Virus record (IMG/VR): IMGVR_UViG_3300042923_001829
Coordinates: 1 to 41,194 of that record
Length of the DNA: 41,194 bases
Strand: one strand, 5' to 3'
From: a virus
Below the pieces are notes generated by a model, which saw nothing but the letters and a program-made list of their open reading frames with translations, was not told where the DNA came from and did not search any database. Below, in pieces: positions 1 to 7,772 of the stretch (the stretch's first letter is position 1; every line of letters starts with the position of its first letter). Position numbers and translations under genes: made by a program.

Positions 1-1185
1 TTATTTCACATCTTTTATTTTAATTAACTCATCAAAAACTTCTCTTCTTTCACCGTTACCTTTTGTTGCAAACTCAACAGAATTATACCAATCTATTAAA
101 TAGGTCGTTTGCTTAGAGTTTAATTGTTTACTTCCTATATACACAAATGCTCCAATCATATATGTAATATAGTCTATTCTTTCAGGTTCTTTCAAATTAT
201 GTTGTTCAATAAAGTCAATTACCCAATCTAACGCATCTAGCGATGTATTAAAGATACTCCTAATTTCGTCTTTTTCTAGTTTACATATTATACTAGCTTT
301 GACATCAGACGGTATCGGACTGAAATTACTAGTATGTTTCTTTCCTTTCAAAATCTCATATGCCGCATTAAGTGCTGATAGTGGAATAGATATCTGAGTA
401 GCCTTTATTACAAATAGCTTTTCAAGACTTGCCTGTCTTAATCTTTCTTCAAATCTTTCAGCATATTCCTTGTAGTAGTCAACCCCTTTTATTAACATCT
501 CTGTAAGACTAACTTCAACATCTGTCACTTTACTTCCCGCTAAATTAAGTACTTCGAACCATTCTCTTTGTTCTTCCTCAGTTAAATCTCTAGCATAATT
601 AACAGTATAATAATATCCTAAAAACTTATTTCGAACCCGTGTTAAAAGGTCTGAAACTTCAAATACTTGTAACGCTTTATGTTTTTCTAAATACTTTTTG
701 AAAACATTTGGATCTTTATTGTACAATACCCCAACAGGAATTTGACAGTTCTTCAAAGCTCCTGTATTCATTATAAATTTACCCACCGATATATCTAATA
801 CAACGCATTTAAAATCTTCATGATCTGTATACGCCTTATAGTTACAACTTAATCTTTGTTGTCCATCATTTACGGAGTGTTTTCCTTCGAGTTCTTCACT
901 ATCTATACGCTCCCTATCAATGAAAGAAACTTGAGGGACAGCTAGGTCTTTATTCTCAATTACATTTATTGAAATTGGTGATACCGCCGCCTTACCTGTT
1001 AATTGGAAATTTAACAATTCAATCGACTTTTCAACTTTCCACCTTATATAAGTCTGAAAAATTGGAAGTGTTAGTTTCCTAGCCTCAATATCTTTACATA
1101 ATTGTCCAAGTGAAATGGGTTTAGATTCTTTTGTTGGGTCAAACGTGGAATAATACTCAAGATTTTTATTAATTTTAATTGGCAT
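1..1185 (-). CDS. DUF262/ParB-like domain protein (GmrSD N-domain type), AT-rich cargo gene
   Basis: The 394-residue protein has the hallmarks of the DUF262 family, related to ParB-type nucleases and to the GmrS part of GmrSD type IV restriction enzymes. I see LPIFQTYIRW near residues 40-49 and the diagnostic DGQQRL at 107-112. DUF262 proteins are often NTP-dependent nucleases or regulators in anti-phage systems; no DUF1524/HNH half follows in the window. The ATG at 1185 is chosen because GAGGAGGG lies 6 nt upstream; the upstream in-frame TTG at 1200 would overlap that site. The stop is at 1-3, so the gene is complete. It is AT-richer than the phage core, uses a different Shine-Dalgarno type and has its own promoter and an upstream terminator. 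This looks like a moron gene beside the lysis cassette. Function in defence is inferred, not shown. Confidence 0.75.
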   Translation of the reverse strand: MPIKINKNLEYYSTFDPTKESKPISLGQLCKDIEARKLTLPIFQTYIRWKVEKSIELLNFQLTGKAAVSPISINVIENKDLAVPQVSFIDRERIDSEELEGKHSVNDGQQRLSCNYKAYTDHEDFKCVVLDISVGKFIMNTGALKNCQIPVGVLYNKDPNVFKKYLEKHKALQVFEVSDLLTRVRNKFLGYYYTVNYARDLTEEEQREWFEVLNLAGSKVTDVEVSLTEMLIKGVDYYKEYAERFEERLRQASLEKLFVIKATQISIPLSALNAAYEILKGKKHTSNFSPIPSDVKASIICKLEKDEIRSIFNTSLDALDWVIDFIEQHNLKEPERIDYITYMIGAFVYIGSKQLNSKQTTYLIDWYNSVEFATKGNGERREVFDELIKIKDVK

Positions 1186-1229
1186 AAATACCCTCCTCAA
1201 TTTATATTTAAACTATACTTTATTTTCTG

Positions 1230-1258
1230 ATTATAAAGCTTAAAAAATAAAAAGTCAA
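1230..1258 (-). promoter_or_regulatory. Consensus sigma-70 promoter of the DUF262 gene
   Basis: On the minus strand TTGACT (1258-1253), a 17-nt spacer and TATAAT (1235-1230) precede the DUF262 start by about 45 nt. The -35 box overlaps the stem of the terminator that closes the late operon, so the gene is both insulated from late transcription and expressed on its own, as expected of a moron active in the lysogen. Confidence 0.75.
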
Positions 1259-1290
1259 CATTTAGCTGCATTAATGTTGATATTTTTTTT
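1243..1290. terminator. Bidirectional intrinsic terminator at the end of the late operon
   Basis: TCAACATT (1255-1262) pairs perfectly with AATGTTGA (1273-1280) around a 10-nt loop. A T-rich run follows on each strand (1281-1290 on plus, and the A-rich 1243-1253 on minus). It would stop the leftward late transcript between the amidase and DUF262 genes. Confidence 0.7.
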
Positions 1291-1399
1291 AGCTGCTCAA
1301 TAAAATACAGTATAAATAACCCTTTTTTAAGCATTTATGCCTTGGCTGAAAAATTTAGCAGCTAACAAAATAACTTAATCAGACTGCTTTATTTTTTCA
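1291..1399. other. AT-rich spacer between amidase and terminator
   Basis: This stretch holds no gene that I can support. It contains three copies of the short string AGCTG or AGCAGCT around 1290-1390 (for example near 1290, 1362 and 1394), which I cannot assign to a function. Confidence 0.4.
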
Positions 1400-2071
1400 T
1401 CAGCTAACTTTCGCTGCTACTTTTGCGATTAAAGACTTAACATGTTCTATATTGACCGTCTGTAATCCATACCAAGCCTCGGGCGTGGAGATAATGCCCG
1501 CCTTAACCAATTTGTTGACGTTGGCTGCATGTACTGGGTCAACTTGAAGTGACGCCTTGAAGTCTGTCCAGGCTTTAGGGTTATTTACATAGTATTTATG
1601 ACATGCTTTTCCGGTCACGTCATAATGTAGATAAACGTCACGTACTGGGTCAAGTTGGTACTTTGTGCAAAGTGCCTTGATTAATTCCTTTAAGCTCTCC
1701 AAGGTTGCCGCGCTCATTGTGCCGTTATCGTCTACGTGACAACATTCAATTCCAATCGTGCAATCGTTCGGGTACGTCCCTAGTTTATCGGTCTTGTAAG
1801 ACGCTGCGCCCACATGGTAACACATTTCATTATCCGGCACGACTTGAATGACTTCGCCCTCTAAACCAACGATATAATGAGCACTTGCATAAATTAGGTT
1901 TCCTTTAACGTCACGCTTACCCGCTTTAAGTCCCTCAAAATAGTTCCTGTTAGCTTGTGCGGTGCTCTTGGTATTAGCAACCCAGTGAACCACTACGCCT
2001 TTAACTGGCTTTAATTTAGTGCTTGGACGGCTGTATTGATTGATAGTAATTAAGTCCTGTTTAATATTCAT
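1400..2071 (-). CDS. N-acetylmuramoyl-L-alanine amidase endolysin (Amidase_2/PGRP fold)
   Basis: A 223-residue lysis enzyme predicted to cut the bond between N-acetylmuramic acid and L-alanine in host peptidoglycan. An Amidase_2 domain spans about residues 20-165. The likely zinc ligands are H29 (VVHW), H149 (LHYD) and C157; the 8-residue gap between the last two matches T7 lysozyme. Residues ~180-223 form a small C-terminal tail, possibly a wall-binding module. There is no signal peptide, so export depends on the holin just upstream. The ATG at 2071 has AAGGGGGG upstream and starts 1 nt after the holin stop; the longer reading frame to 2113 would run into the holin gene. It is the last gene of the late operon before the terminator at 1243-1290. 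Confidence 0.92.
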   Translation of the reverse strand: MNIKQDLITINQYSRPSTKLKPVKGVVVHWVANTKSTAQANRNYFEGLKAGKRDVKGNLIYASAHYIVGLEGEVIQVVPDNEMCYHVGAASYKTDKLGTYPNDCTIGIECCHVDDNGTMSAATLESLKELIKALCTKYQLDPVRDVYLHYDVTGKACHKYYVNNPKAWTDFKASLQVDPVHAANVNKLVKAGIISTPEAWYGLQTVNIEHVKSLIAKVAAKVS

Positions 2072-2072
2072 G

Positions 2073-2294
2073 TTAACGTTCCCCCCTTGTAATGGCGTCC
2101 TTAATGTCCGCAACGTCGTTTTCTACATTCGTGATCTTCTCTGAAATGTTGGTCGTGATATTATTAATTGTGTCAATGTAACGCGTTTCCCTGTCTTGGT
2201 TGGTCTTGCTCTGCCAAACTATCAACCCCACCGACAAGGCGGCAAATATTCCGTTTGTGCTCAATACCGTTTGAATAATCTGCGTGAAGTCCAT
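2073..2294 (-). CDS. BhlA/UviB-type phage holin
   Basis: The 73-residue protein has one hydrophobic segment (about residues 8-27) followed by a charged amphipathic helix from ~30 to 73. This matches the BhlA holin-like family, which permeabilises the membrane so the amidase can reach the wall. AAGGGGGTT lies upstream of the ATG. It abuts the amidase gene, the usual holin-endolysin order. Confidence 0.85.
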   Translation of the reverse strand: MDFTQIIQTVLSTNGIFAALSVGLIVWQSKTNQDRETRYIDTINNITTNISEKITNVENDVADIKDAITRGER

Positions 2295-2320
2295 AAATAA
2301 CCCCCTTAATTTATTCCATG

Positions 2321-2345
2321 AAAAAAGGGACGTTTCCGCCCCCTT
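2321..2345 (-). terminator. Intrinsic terminator between CD1375-like gene and holin
   Basis: On the minus strand AAGGGGGCG, a GAAA tetraloop and CGTCCCTT form a 9-bp stem (with G-U pairs) followed by a run of Ts. It would reduce read-through from the tail genes into the lysis cassette and may tune lysis timing. Confidence 0.65.
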
Positions 2346-2353
2346 TGTATGGT

Positions 2354-2485
2354 TTATTCGTTTGGTGTAGCTTCAAAATATCCCCTTTTTTCAAGTTCTG
2401 CCCTCGTCGCTTCTCTCCAAATCGTCGGCACTTGTTCCAATGTTTTCAACCCTTGTTGTACTAAATCCGCATATATTTTAACCAC
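2354..2485 (-). CDS. Small CD1375-like/XkdX-like phage protein (43 aa)
   Basis: A 43-residue reading frame starting at GTG (2485), read as VVKIYADLVQQGLKTLEQVP and ending with TPNE. The IYADLV start, the LKTLEQVP core and the WREATRAELEKRGYF end match the CD1375-like family of tiny proteins found between fibre and holin genes in Clostridium phages. The function is unknown; possibly a tail-tip or fibre accessory. A G-rich Shine-Dalgarno (GGGGGGTG) precedes it. Its start almost touches the end of the gene to its right. Confidence 0.75.
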   Translation of the reverse strand: MVKIYADLVQQGLKTLEQVPTIWREATRAELEKRGYFEATPNE

Positions 2486-2487
2486 TA

Positions 2488-2691
2488 TCAAACACCCCCC
2501 AGTAATATTTCTGCAAGCTCTGCAAGTGCCATTTGCAACTCTAGTTTTTCGGTTTCTTGCTTCTCTGCCAACTCTGCAAGTGCAAGTTTAAGGCTCAAAT
2601 TTTCCTCAATAAGCTGCTGCGTTTGTTCCTGTTCAGATAGCAATAGTATTCCGTATTTCCCATTGGATAAAATAGTATTAAGTGCTCGCAA
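2488..2691 (-). CDS. Small coiled-coil phage protein
   Basis: A 67-residue protein of unknown function starting at TTG (2691), with GGGGGGTGGAG upstream. From residue ~18 on it is almost entirely predicted coiled coil, with two related heptad-rich segments (LALAELAE and MALAELAE) that look like an internal duplication. It overlaps the 3' end of the fibre-like gene by 14 nt, indicating translational coupling. Position between fibre and holin genes suggests a fibre accessory or XkdX-neighbour protein; that role is inferred. Confidence 0.6.
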   Translation of the reverse strand: MRALNTILSNGKYGILLLSEQEQTQQLIEENLSLKLALAELAEKQETEKLELQMALAELAEILLGGV

Positions 2692-3496
2692 CGAACTCCA
2701 CCCCCCATAAATACATTATTGGATTTTGTGATATATTGGTTCTTTCAAGTTCAACCCTTAACCCAAACGTTGAGTGCATGAATTGGTCGGGGACTGTGAT
2801 AAGGCTCTCGTCTGTAAGGTCGTATTGTATAATGGTTCCCGTTCTATCCAAGAAGTGCATCCGCGCAACACCCTCACCGCTTGTTTTTAAATACACCTTT
2901 CCAAACTTAACAAGTCCGTTCTTACCAACGTTTTGTACTATGTGCCCCTTTGCACAATTTGACGTCATTGTAACCAATATATTGCTATAGCTGAATGTTC
3001 CCGACGTCAACGTCCTTGCAAATCTAAGTTTTAACGGTTCATCTTTTGCAACTTCTCTTGATAATGTGAATGTATGGTTTCCAACAATGGCTGCCCCCGT
3101 TGCCACATTGACGGACGCTAATACAACGTCTGTGCTGCTAAGTATTGACATTGTAACACCGCCCGAACCCTGTTGATAACTTCCCCCCGTTGACAATACA
3201 ATCGCCGCCGATATGGTTTTTCCAAGCGTTTCCCCCCTTGCCGTAAAGTTGACCGTTGTCCCTGTTTCTGTGAAATAAATGTTCGGTAAACTAGCAAACA
3301 AACCATTGTTCAAGGTTATAAATCGCCTATTGTCTGCCCCCGTTGCCATTGCCGTTCCATTGTGTGAAGTAACTGCCGAAAAATTGACGTCCGTCCACAA
3401 CCCAAGTCCCGCCGATTGCCTGTTTTGGTCAACCTTAACACCTAAGTTTTTTATTGAATTAGCAATTTCGATTGACTTCGCCATAATTTCCCACAT
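2678..3496 (-). CDS. Putative tail fibre / receptor-binding region protein
   Basis: A 272-residue protein rich in G, T, S and beta-prone stretches (for example STGGSYQQGSGGVTMSI near 102-118), with no enzyme motif. Its place after the baseplate genes and before holin marks it as a distal tail or fibre protein, possibly the receptor binder. The ATG at 3496 overlaps the upstream stop by 1 nt (TAATG). A second ATG four codons in (MAKS) is possible. No collagen repeats or recognised binding domain are visible, so the assignment rests mainly on position and composition. Confidence 0.6.
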   Translation of the reverse strand: MWEIMAKSIEIANSIKNLGVKVDQNRQSAGLGLWTDVNFSAVTSHNGTAMATGADNRRFITLNNGLFASLPNIYFTETGTTVNFTARGETLGKTISAAIVLSTGGSYQQGSGGVTMSILSSTDVVLASVNVATGAAIVGNHTFTLSREVAKDEPLKLRFARTLTSGTFSYSNILVTMTSNCAKGHIVQNVGKNGLVKFGKVYLKTSGEGVARMHFLDRTGTIIQYDLTDESLITVPDQFMHSTFGLRVELERTNISQNPIMYLWGVEFVAST

Positions 3497-3993
3497 TATA
3501 AAATCACCGTCCTTTGTACATTTGAAAGTGTGCCGTTTGTATAGGTTATAACGTCGTTGTGTTCACCGGTTACCGTTGTTCCATTAGTCCCGTAAACCTT
3601 TACGTTTACCCCTGTTAGGTTTTCGCCCGTATAAGATAGTGTGGTTCTTTTTCTAAGCGTTCCCCCAATTTTTTCATCAACCCGTGTCAATCGTTCGTTT
3701 GTATAAACCAAATCATTGACATTGTTATATTTTCCGTGGGGAACTATGTCCGCCTTATGGGTTTCCACGGATTGCACGGCATTGTTTACGCCGCTTGACA
3801 TGTTGGTTATGGTCGTTGACAATCCGCTCACGGTTGTTGATAATCCATTAATTCCGTCACTAAGTCGCTTTGTTTCTGTGTCTACCTTGTCCCAGTTCTG
3901 ATTTAATGCCGTATCAATATTAAAGGTGCTGTCCCCGTCGGTTGCGGGGTTATACTTGAATAGTTTCAAAAAACTTGTTAATACGCCCATCAT
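3496..3993 (-). CDS. Tail fibre N-terminal-like / baseplate attachment protein
   Basis: A 165-residue protein. Its opening (FKYNPATDGDSTFNIDTALN followed by QNWDKVD) is typical of fibre N-termini that dock on PBSX-type baseplates. Residues ~45-80 carry short repeats (GLSTTVSGLSTTITNM) suggesting a trimeric helical or beta stalk. The C-terminus is beta-rich and G/T-rich. It starts inside the end of the DUF2313 gene (4-nt overlap) and runs into the next fibre gene, so the two may act as a split fibre. Confidence 0.6.
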   Translation of the reverse strand: MMGVLTSFLKLFKYNPATDGDSTFNIDTALNQNWDKVDTETKRLSDGINGLSTTVSGLSTTITNMSSGVNNAVQSVETHKADIVPHGKYNNVNDLVYTNERLTRVDEKIGGTLRKRTTLSYTGENLTGVNVKVYGTNGTTVTGEHNDVITYTNGTLSNVQRTVIL

Positions 3994-4535
3994 TGCCCCC
4001 TATCCATTGCAAAGGCATTTAGTTTAATACCTTGCAGCGTGTTTATTTTCATGCCGTGAACGTCTCGGATAAGCAAATACAAGAAGTGATATATAACCCC
4101 AAGGTGTGCGGGTTTAACTTCATCAATAGCAGCGTCCAGGCTGTCCAAGTCTGACGGTACACCCTTTTCACTGTTAAAGGTGACATGTATTTGACCGTCT
4201 GCCCTAAACTCTACATTGACGCGCCCGTTCTTCCAGGCGTCCGCTACTTGTTGGATTAGATGAATGTCTGATTTACCACTTGACCGCCAACGTGCAACAA
4301 TTACCGCGCGGCGTTCCTCGTATGTACGCGATTTATTCGTTTTAATACCCGCTTCACGCTCGTATATATCAAGTGACCATGTTGCGGTGCTGACGTTGAG
4401 CTGCGCGGCAATGTCGGCAATATACGCGTCCATATCGTCCAAAGACAAACCCGCACCATTTAGCAACGCTAAAAGATACGGGTCTGATCTCATTTCTTTA
4501 TGTAGGTTTTCAATTAATTGCTGACTACGAACCAA
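3990..4535 (-). CDS. Baseplate protein, YmfQ/DUF2313 family (XkdU-like)
   Basis: A 181-residue protein of the YmfQ/DUF2313 family, a baseplate wedge component of contractile tails. It has the N-terminal helical part (LIENLHKEMRSDPYLLALLN), the conserved WSLDIYEREAGI near residues 53-64 and the RRAVIVARWRSSGK block near 77-90. It follows the baseplate J gene with an 11-nt overlap, the standard order XkdT-XkdU in PBSX-like phages. Confidence 0.85.
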   Translation of the reverse strand: MVRSQQLIENLHKEMRSDPYLLALLNGAGLSLDDMDAYIADIAAQLNVSTATWSLDIYEREAGIKTNKSRTYEERRAVIVARWRSSGKSDIHLIQQVADAWKNGRVNVEFRADGQIHVTFNSEKGVPSDLDSLDAAIDEVKPAHLGVIYHFLYLLIRDVHGMKINTLQGIKLNAFAMDRGQ

Positions 4536-5592
4536 TCACAACACCCCCCAGGGTTATGACTTGGCGGTCTGTTATCTCCACGTTTGCCGCTGCGTCGTTT
4601 AGCTCTAAGTTTGTATAATCCGCCACGCCCTCACAATCTAGGATAATTGCCCCAACCTTGGCAAGTGAAAAATAATTTTGTTTAAATGCTATTTGTTTTA
4701 AATACGCTCCTATGCTCTCGGCTATATATCCCCTGGCTTGCTCTGTAGTGTATCCAGTAAGGGGCGTTACATTAACCGATACATTGACGGGAACGGCTGC
4801 AGCACCCACAACGAAACAACGCGCCCCGATTGGTGCCTGTCCCTCTCCTGTGCCGTTACTTCCTGGGTCAATGTGCTGCTGAACCTTGGTAATTAAATCT
4901 GCGTCCGGCGGCTTCATTTCAGCGTCAATAATAACCACTGTGACGGTGTTCGCCCCCTGGTCTAGCGGGTAAACTTTAGCGTCGCCCACGCCCTCGACTT
5001 CTTTTGACCACATAAGATAATGATATTTATTTCCCGACGTTGGGGGTGTCCGTAATGCCAAATAATAGCGGTCTAAAAGGCTTGTATCTGTTTCAGCTTC
5101 ATATCCCCCGTGTGTTGGGTCTGCGTTGGTTACGGCATCAATTCCGTTGATTGTGACGGGCATTTTGTTAATAGTTCCGGTTGCCACATTTCCAATAGTA
5201 CCGCCAAGAGCTGCGCGAATGGCTACAACTCCGGTTGTGACAATTTCCTTTGTTTCATTTGCTATGAACTGGGTTCCGGCTTCGGTTTCAAAGATTGCCC
5301 CCTTGGTCACTGTTCCGGTTCCTGTCACTTGAACAACACCCACCGCATAAGTCGCAGCTTTCCGGTTTATCCCTTTACGCTGATAAATGAACCGTTCTAG
5401 GTCGTCCCCTTTAAGCTGCTCAATATCAAGCTGCTTGTATACCTGGTTCATTGTGTCCTGGATTTCCTTTTCTTCAATAGCAAAGGTTTTTGTCACGTCA
5501 TATATGATATAACCAACGGTTTTGTCATATTCGTTTGATATGTTGTCCAGTATCTTTTGATGTAGTTCGTCGATAGTGTAATTAGTTAACAA
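4525..5592 (-). CDS. Baseplate J / gp47-like protein (XkdT family)
   Basis: A 355-residue wedge protein of the contractile-tail baseplate. It has the usual baseplate J layout: helical N-terminus, beta domain with repeated VxxTGTGTVTKGAIFETEAG near residues 88-108, the SLLDRYYLALRTPP segment near 171-184 and a beta C-terminus. Length fits the family. Overlaps by 11 nt both with the DUF2634 gene upstream and with the DUF2313 gene downstream point to coupled translation. Confidence 0.9.
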   Translation of the reverse strand: MLTNYTIDELHQKILDNISNEYDKTVGYIIYDVTKTFAIEEKEIQDTMNQVYKQLDIEQLKGDDLERFIYQRKGINRKAATYAVGVVQVTGTGTVTKGAIFETEAGTQFIANETKEIVTTGVVAIRAALGGTIGNVATGTINKMPVTINGIDAVTNADPTHGGYEAETDTSLLDRYYLALRTPPTSGNKYHYLMWSKEVEGVGDAKVYPLDQGANTVTVVIIDAEMKPPDADLITKVQQHIDPGSNGTGEGQAPIGARCFVVGAAAVPVNVSVNVTPLTGYTTEQARGYIAESIGAYLKQIAFKQNYFSLAKVGAIILDCEGVADYTNLELNDAAANVEITDRQVITLGGVVIGS

Positions 5593-6016
5593 TAGCCGTC
5601 ACCCCCTGGGTATTACCGTTTTTAAGAATAATTTTAAAATGTATATCTAAGCCGCGGTCTGTTCGGCTCACTTCAAAATCATTAATCGAACGTATTAAAA
5701 CATGCTCGGCGCATTTCTCCTTTATTTCTTCCTCAAGTACCGCTTGAAGTAGCATAATAGGATACGTTTTTAATCCGATTAGATTGTTTGAAGATAACCC
5801 GAACCCCGTTTCTTTATAAACCTTTACTTTATTAATCTTGGTCTTTAATAGCAGCGTGACCCATTGCCTAACCGCTTCAAGCTCTGTACACTCTACAAGT
5901 TTACCGTCACGGACAACGTGCCGCCTGGTTTCAAAGTCGAATAAATAAACCCGTCCAAGGCTTGTTTTAACTGGGGTTTCTAGTTCCTCGATGTTTACTT
6001 CAATATCCGGAAACAT
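5582..6016 (-). CDS. DUF2634 baseplate protein (XkdS-like, gp25-related)
   Basis: A 144-residue member of the DUF2634/XkdS family, structurally related to gp25-type baseplate wedge proteins that anchor the sheath. Recognisable parts are the DFETRRHVVRDGK region near residues 27-39, the EAVRQWVTLLLKT helix near 47-59 and the C-terminal beta strands. It lies in the canonical run XkdQ-XkdR-XkdS-XkdT. Confidence 0.85.
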   Translation of the reverse strand: MFPDIEVNIEELETPVKTSLGRVYLFDFETRRHVVRDGKLVECTELEAVRQWVTLLLKTKINKVKVYKETGFGLSSNNLIGLKTYPIMLLQAVLEEEIKEKCAEHVLIRSINDFEVSRTDRGLDIHFKIILKNGNTQGVTAIVN

Positions 6017-6017
6017 G

Positions 6018-6410
6018 TCACTTGACCCCCTTTACTATGTCTATAATAAAAAATTTTTGTTCGTCTGCTGCGGGAATAACTAAAATCAGATCTCCTACCT
6101 TTAACATGCTCTTTAGTTCAAGTTTGCCCGTGCTCGTTCCGCTCTCGTTTGTCTTGAAGCTGTTCCAAGAACCGTTGTTTATTGAAATGCTGCCTGTCGT
6201 GCTCTCGGTTTCTGTGGTTAACTTAACATTACGCTCGTATGTCATAAGTGAATTACTAACATAGGTGTTTGAACTATCAAGCATTATTTGACCGTCCAAG
6301 ATGGACGCTTTTAATGGCGTGGCACTTGTGACCGTTCCAATACATGCACCGATTAACTTTTTGTTGTCACGTTGCTTGAACTCTTTTGCAATATCACTTT
6401 CCCAACTCAT
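6018..6410 (-). CDS. DUF2577 baseplate protein (XkdR-like)
   Basis: A 130-residue DUF2577 protein starting at ATG 6410 (MSWESDIAKEF). This start overlaps the upstream TAA by 1 nt and has GAAAGGTGGGG upstream; the longer frame to 6422 begins inside the upstream gene. The C-terminus (LMLKVGDLILVIPA-like, then QKFFIIDIV) is the family's OB-fold-like strand pattern. It is thought to be part of the hub or wedge of PBSX-like baseplates. Confidence 0.82.
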   Translation of the reverse strand: MSWESDIAKEFKQRDNKKLIGACIGTVTSATPLKASILDGQIMLDSSNTYVSNSLMTYERNVKLTTETESTTGSISINNGSWNSFKTNESGTSTGKLELKSMLKVGDLILVIPAADEQKFFIIDIVKGVK

Positions 6411-7327
6411 TAAACGCCCCACCTTTCAACGGTCAAATCACAAAAATAGTTATTGTCATTTTTATAATTGTGAGTTACCCCTTTTACCAGGTATTCGCCC
6501 TTTAATTCCGGATTGCTCACAATGACCCGACGCCCCGCCACTATGTCAAAGTTCCCCAGGCACGGGAAAGAAATATCTTCCGTGATTTTGTTCAGCTCTT
6601 TTAATTTCAACTTTGCGATATTCTTCGCCTTGCTCACGTCCTCGGCTTCGGCGCTCTCAATGGTCTGCAGCAACCCAAAGTTTTTGATACTCTTGTCGTC
6701 CTTGGCTTCTGCAAAAACCCTTTTATTGTTTTCTTCGCTGCTCACAATGATTATTTTATTGCTCATGTCCTCAATGCTGCGCCCCAGGGAATAATCAAGT
6801 CCCACCCCGCTTATTTTGATAGGCTCACGGTGAAACGTCCGAACCGCTAACACTTTGCCAAACATACGCATATAGTATTTATTGTTTGTGGTTAGGGTTG
6901 CCATTTCCAATAGCTCTTTGAGAATGTCCCCGACGCCTACGTCCTTGTATATCTTTGTCACCTTAACGATCTTTAGGTTCGCGGGAAGTTCTACCGGAAT
7001 ACTGAATTTATTACATAAATGAATGATTGCGTCGTATACTGTACTTTTCTTGAATTGCACAATCACTTCATTTTTATTGAGATACCAACCTAAGTCCATA
7101 CAAGAAAAGCCTTTTGTATGTCTGCCGCTCTCTCCAACAATGACCCCGCGATACACTTCACGGCTGCCGTGCTTCAAAATGATTTTGTCACCCACCCCAA
7201 ATATGCCGCTTGATACGCTGACCGATAGAGTGGCGGCTAGTGTGTCCAGGTCATAACTCCAAGAAATGCCGCTTGATAACTTGGTAACGTCGTAAATGTC
7301 CGACCCCTTAATGATGTATATATTCAT
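6410..7327 (-). CDS. Tail hub protein XkdQ/YqbQ-like
   Basis: A 305-residue member of the XkdQ/YqbQ family, equivalent to the gp27/gpD hub that links tube to baseplate. The start is ATG 7327 (MNIYIIKGSDIYDVTKLSSG), which overlaps the upstream TGA by 4 nt and has AAAAGGTGA upstream. It shows the WSYDLDTLAATLSVSV strand set near residues 23-38 and the C-terminal GEYLVKGVTHNYKNDNNY segment typical of the family. Confidence 0.87.
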   Translation of the reverse strand: MNIYIIKGSDIYDVTKLSSGISWSYDLDTLAATLSVSVSSGIFGVGDKIILKHGSREVYRGVIVGESGRHTKGFSCMDLGWYLNKNEVIVQFKKSTVYDAIIHLCNKFSIPVELPANLKIVKVTKIYKDVGVGDILKELLEMATLTTNNKYYMRMFGKVLAVRTFHREPIKISGVGLDYSLGRSIEDMSNKIIIVSSEENNKRVFAEAKDDKSIKNFGLLQTIESAEAEDVSKAKNIAKLKLKELNKITEDISFPCLGNFDIVAGRRVIVSNPELKGEYLVKGVTHNYKNDNNYFCDLTVERWGV

Positions 7328-7755
7328 ATCTTTTTCACCTTTTGCGGCTTCAATGACGCGCATTCCTTAATATCTAGCGTATATTGAACGTCCCCCGCCC
7401 TATCTATGCGATATGAAAAACTTTCAACTATGCACGGCATGTATAGGATTGTTTTACCCTTTTGATTCAGTATGTACACCTTCAAAACTTCCTGGTTGTC
7501 GATTGCTTCACCAAAGTATCGAACATAATCCCAACCCCTCAAATTAGCGTTTTTGTTTATCCAATAATAGTCATTGACCGGAAACATAGCACTTATTGAA
7601 AAGCTCTTTAAAGCCTTGCTGTTCTGTACGGTTATTTTACCGTCAAGGGTTGTGACTTCCTCGACTTCTACACCGCCCCCGTTGATTTCAAAATCCGGCG
7701 GAATGTGCGGTAAATACGCACCGTCGCCGGACTTGTTTATAAACAAGATATTCAT
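7324..7755 (-). CDS. XkdP-like tail protein without LysM domain
   Basis: A 143-residue protein corresponding to the N-terminal domain of XkdP/gp53-like proteins (motif IPPDFEINGGGVEVEEVTT, later DVQYTLDIKE). PBSX XkdP is longer and ends in a LysM peptidoglycan-binding module; here the frame stops after the structural domain, so the LysM part is absent. The start is the ATG at 7755, with AAGGGGGTGT upstream. It sits between tape measure and hub genes and overlaps the hub gene by 4 nt. Confidence 0.8.
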   Translation of the reverse strand: MNILFINKSGDGAYLPHIPPDFEINGGGVEVEEVTTLDGKITVQNSKALKSFSISAMFPVNDYYWINKNANLRGWDYVRYFGEAIDNQEVLKVYILNQKGKTILYMPCIVESFSYRIDRAGDVQYTLDIKECASLKPQKVKKI

Positions 7756-7772
7756 TTTAGTTGACACCCCCT

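Noticed and set aside
2349-2990. Plus-strand frames opposite the fibre and small genes
   Set aside because: They mirror minus-strand genes with good start sites and family matches; no plus-strand signals.
3490-5600. Phase-variable or invertible fibre cassette
   Set aside because: No inverted repeats flanking the fibre genes and no invertase gene are visible.
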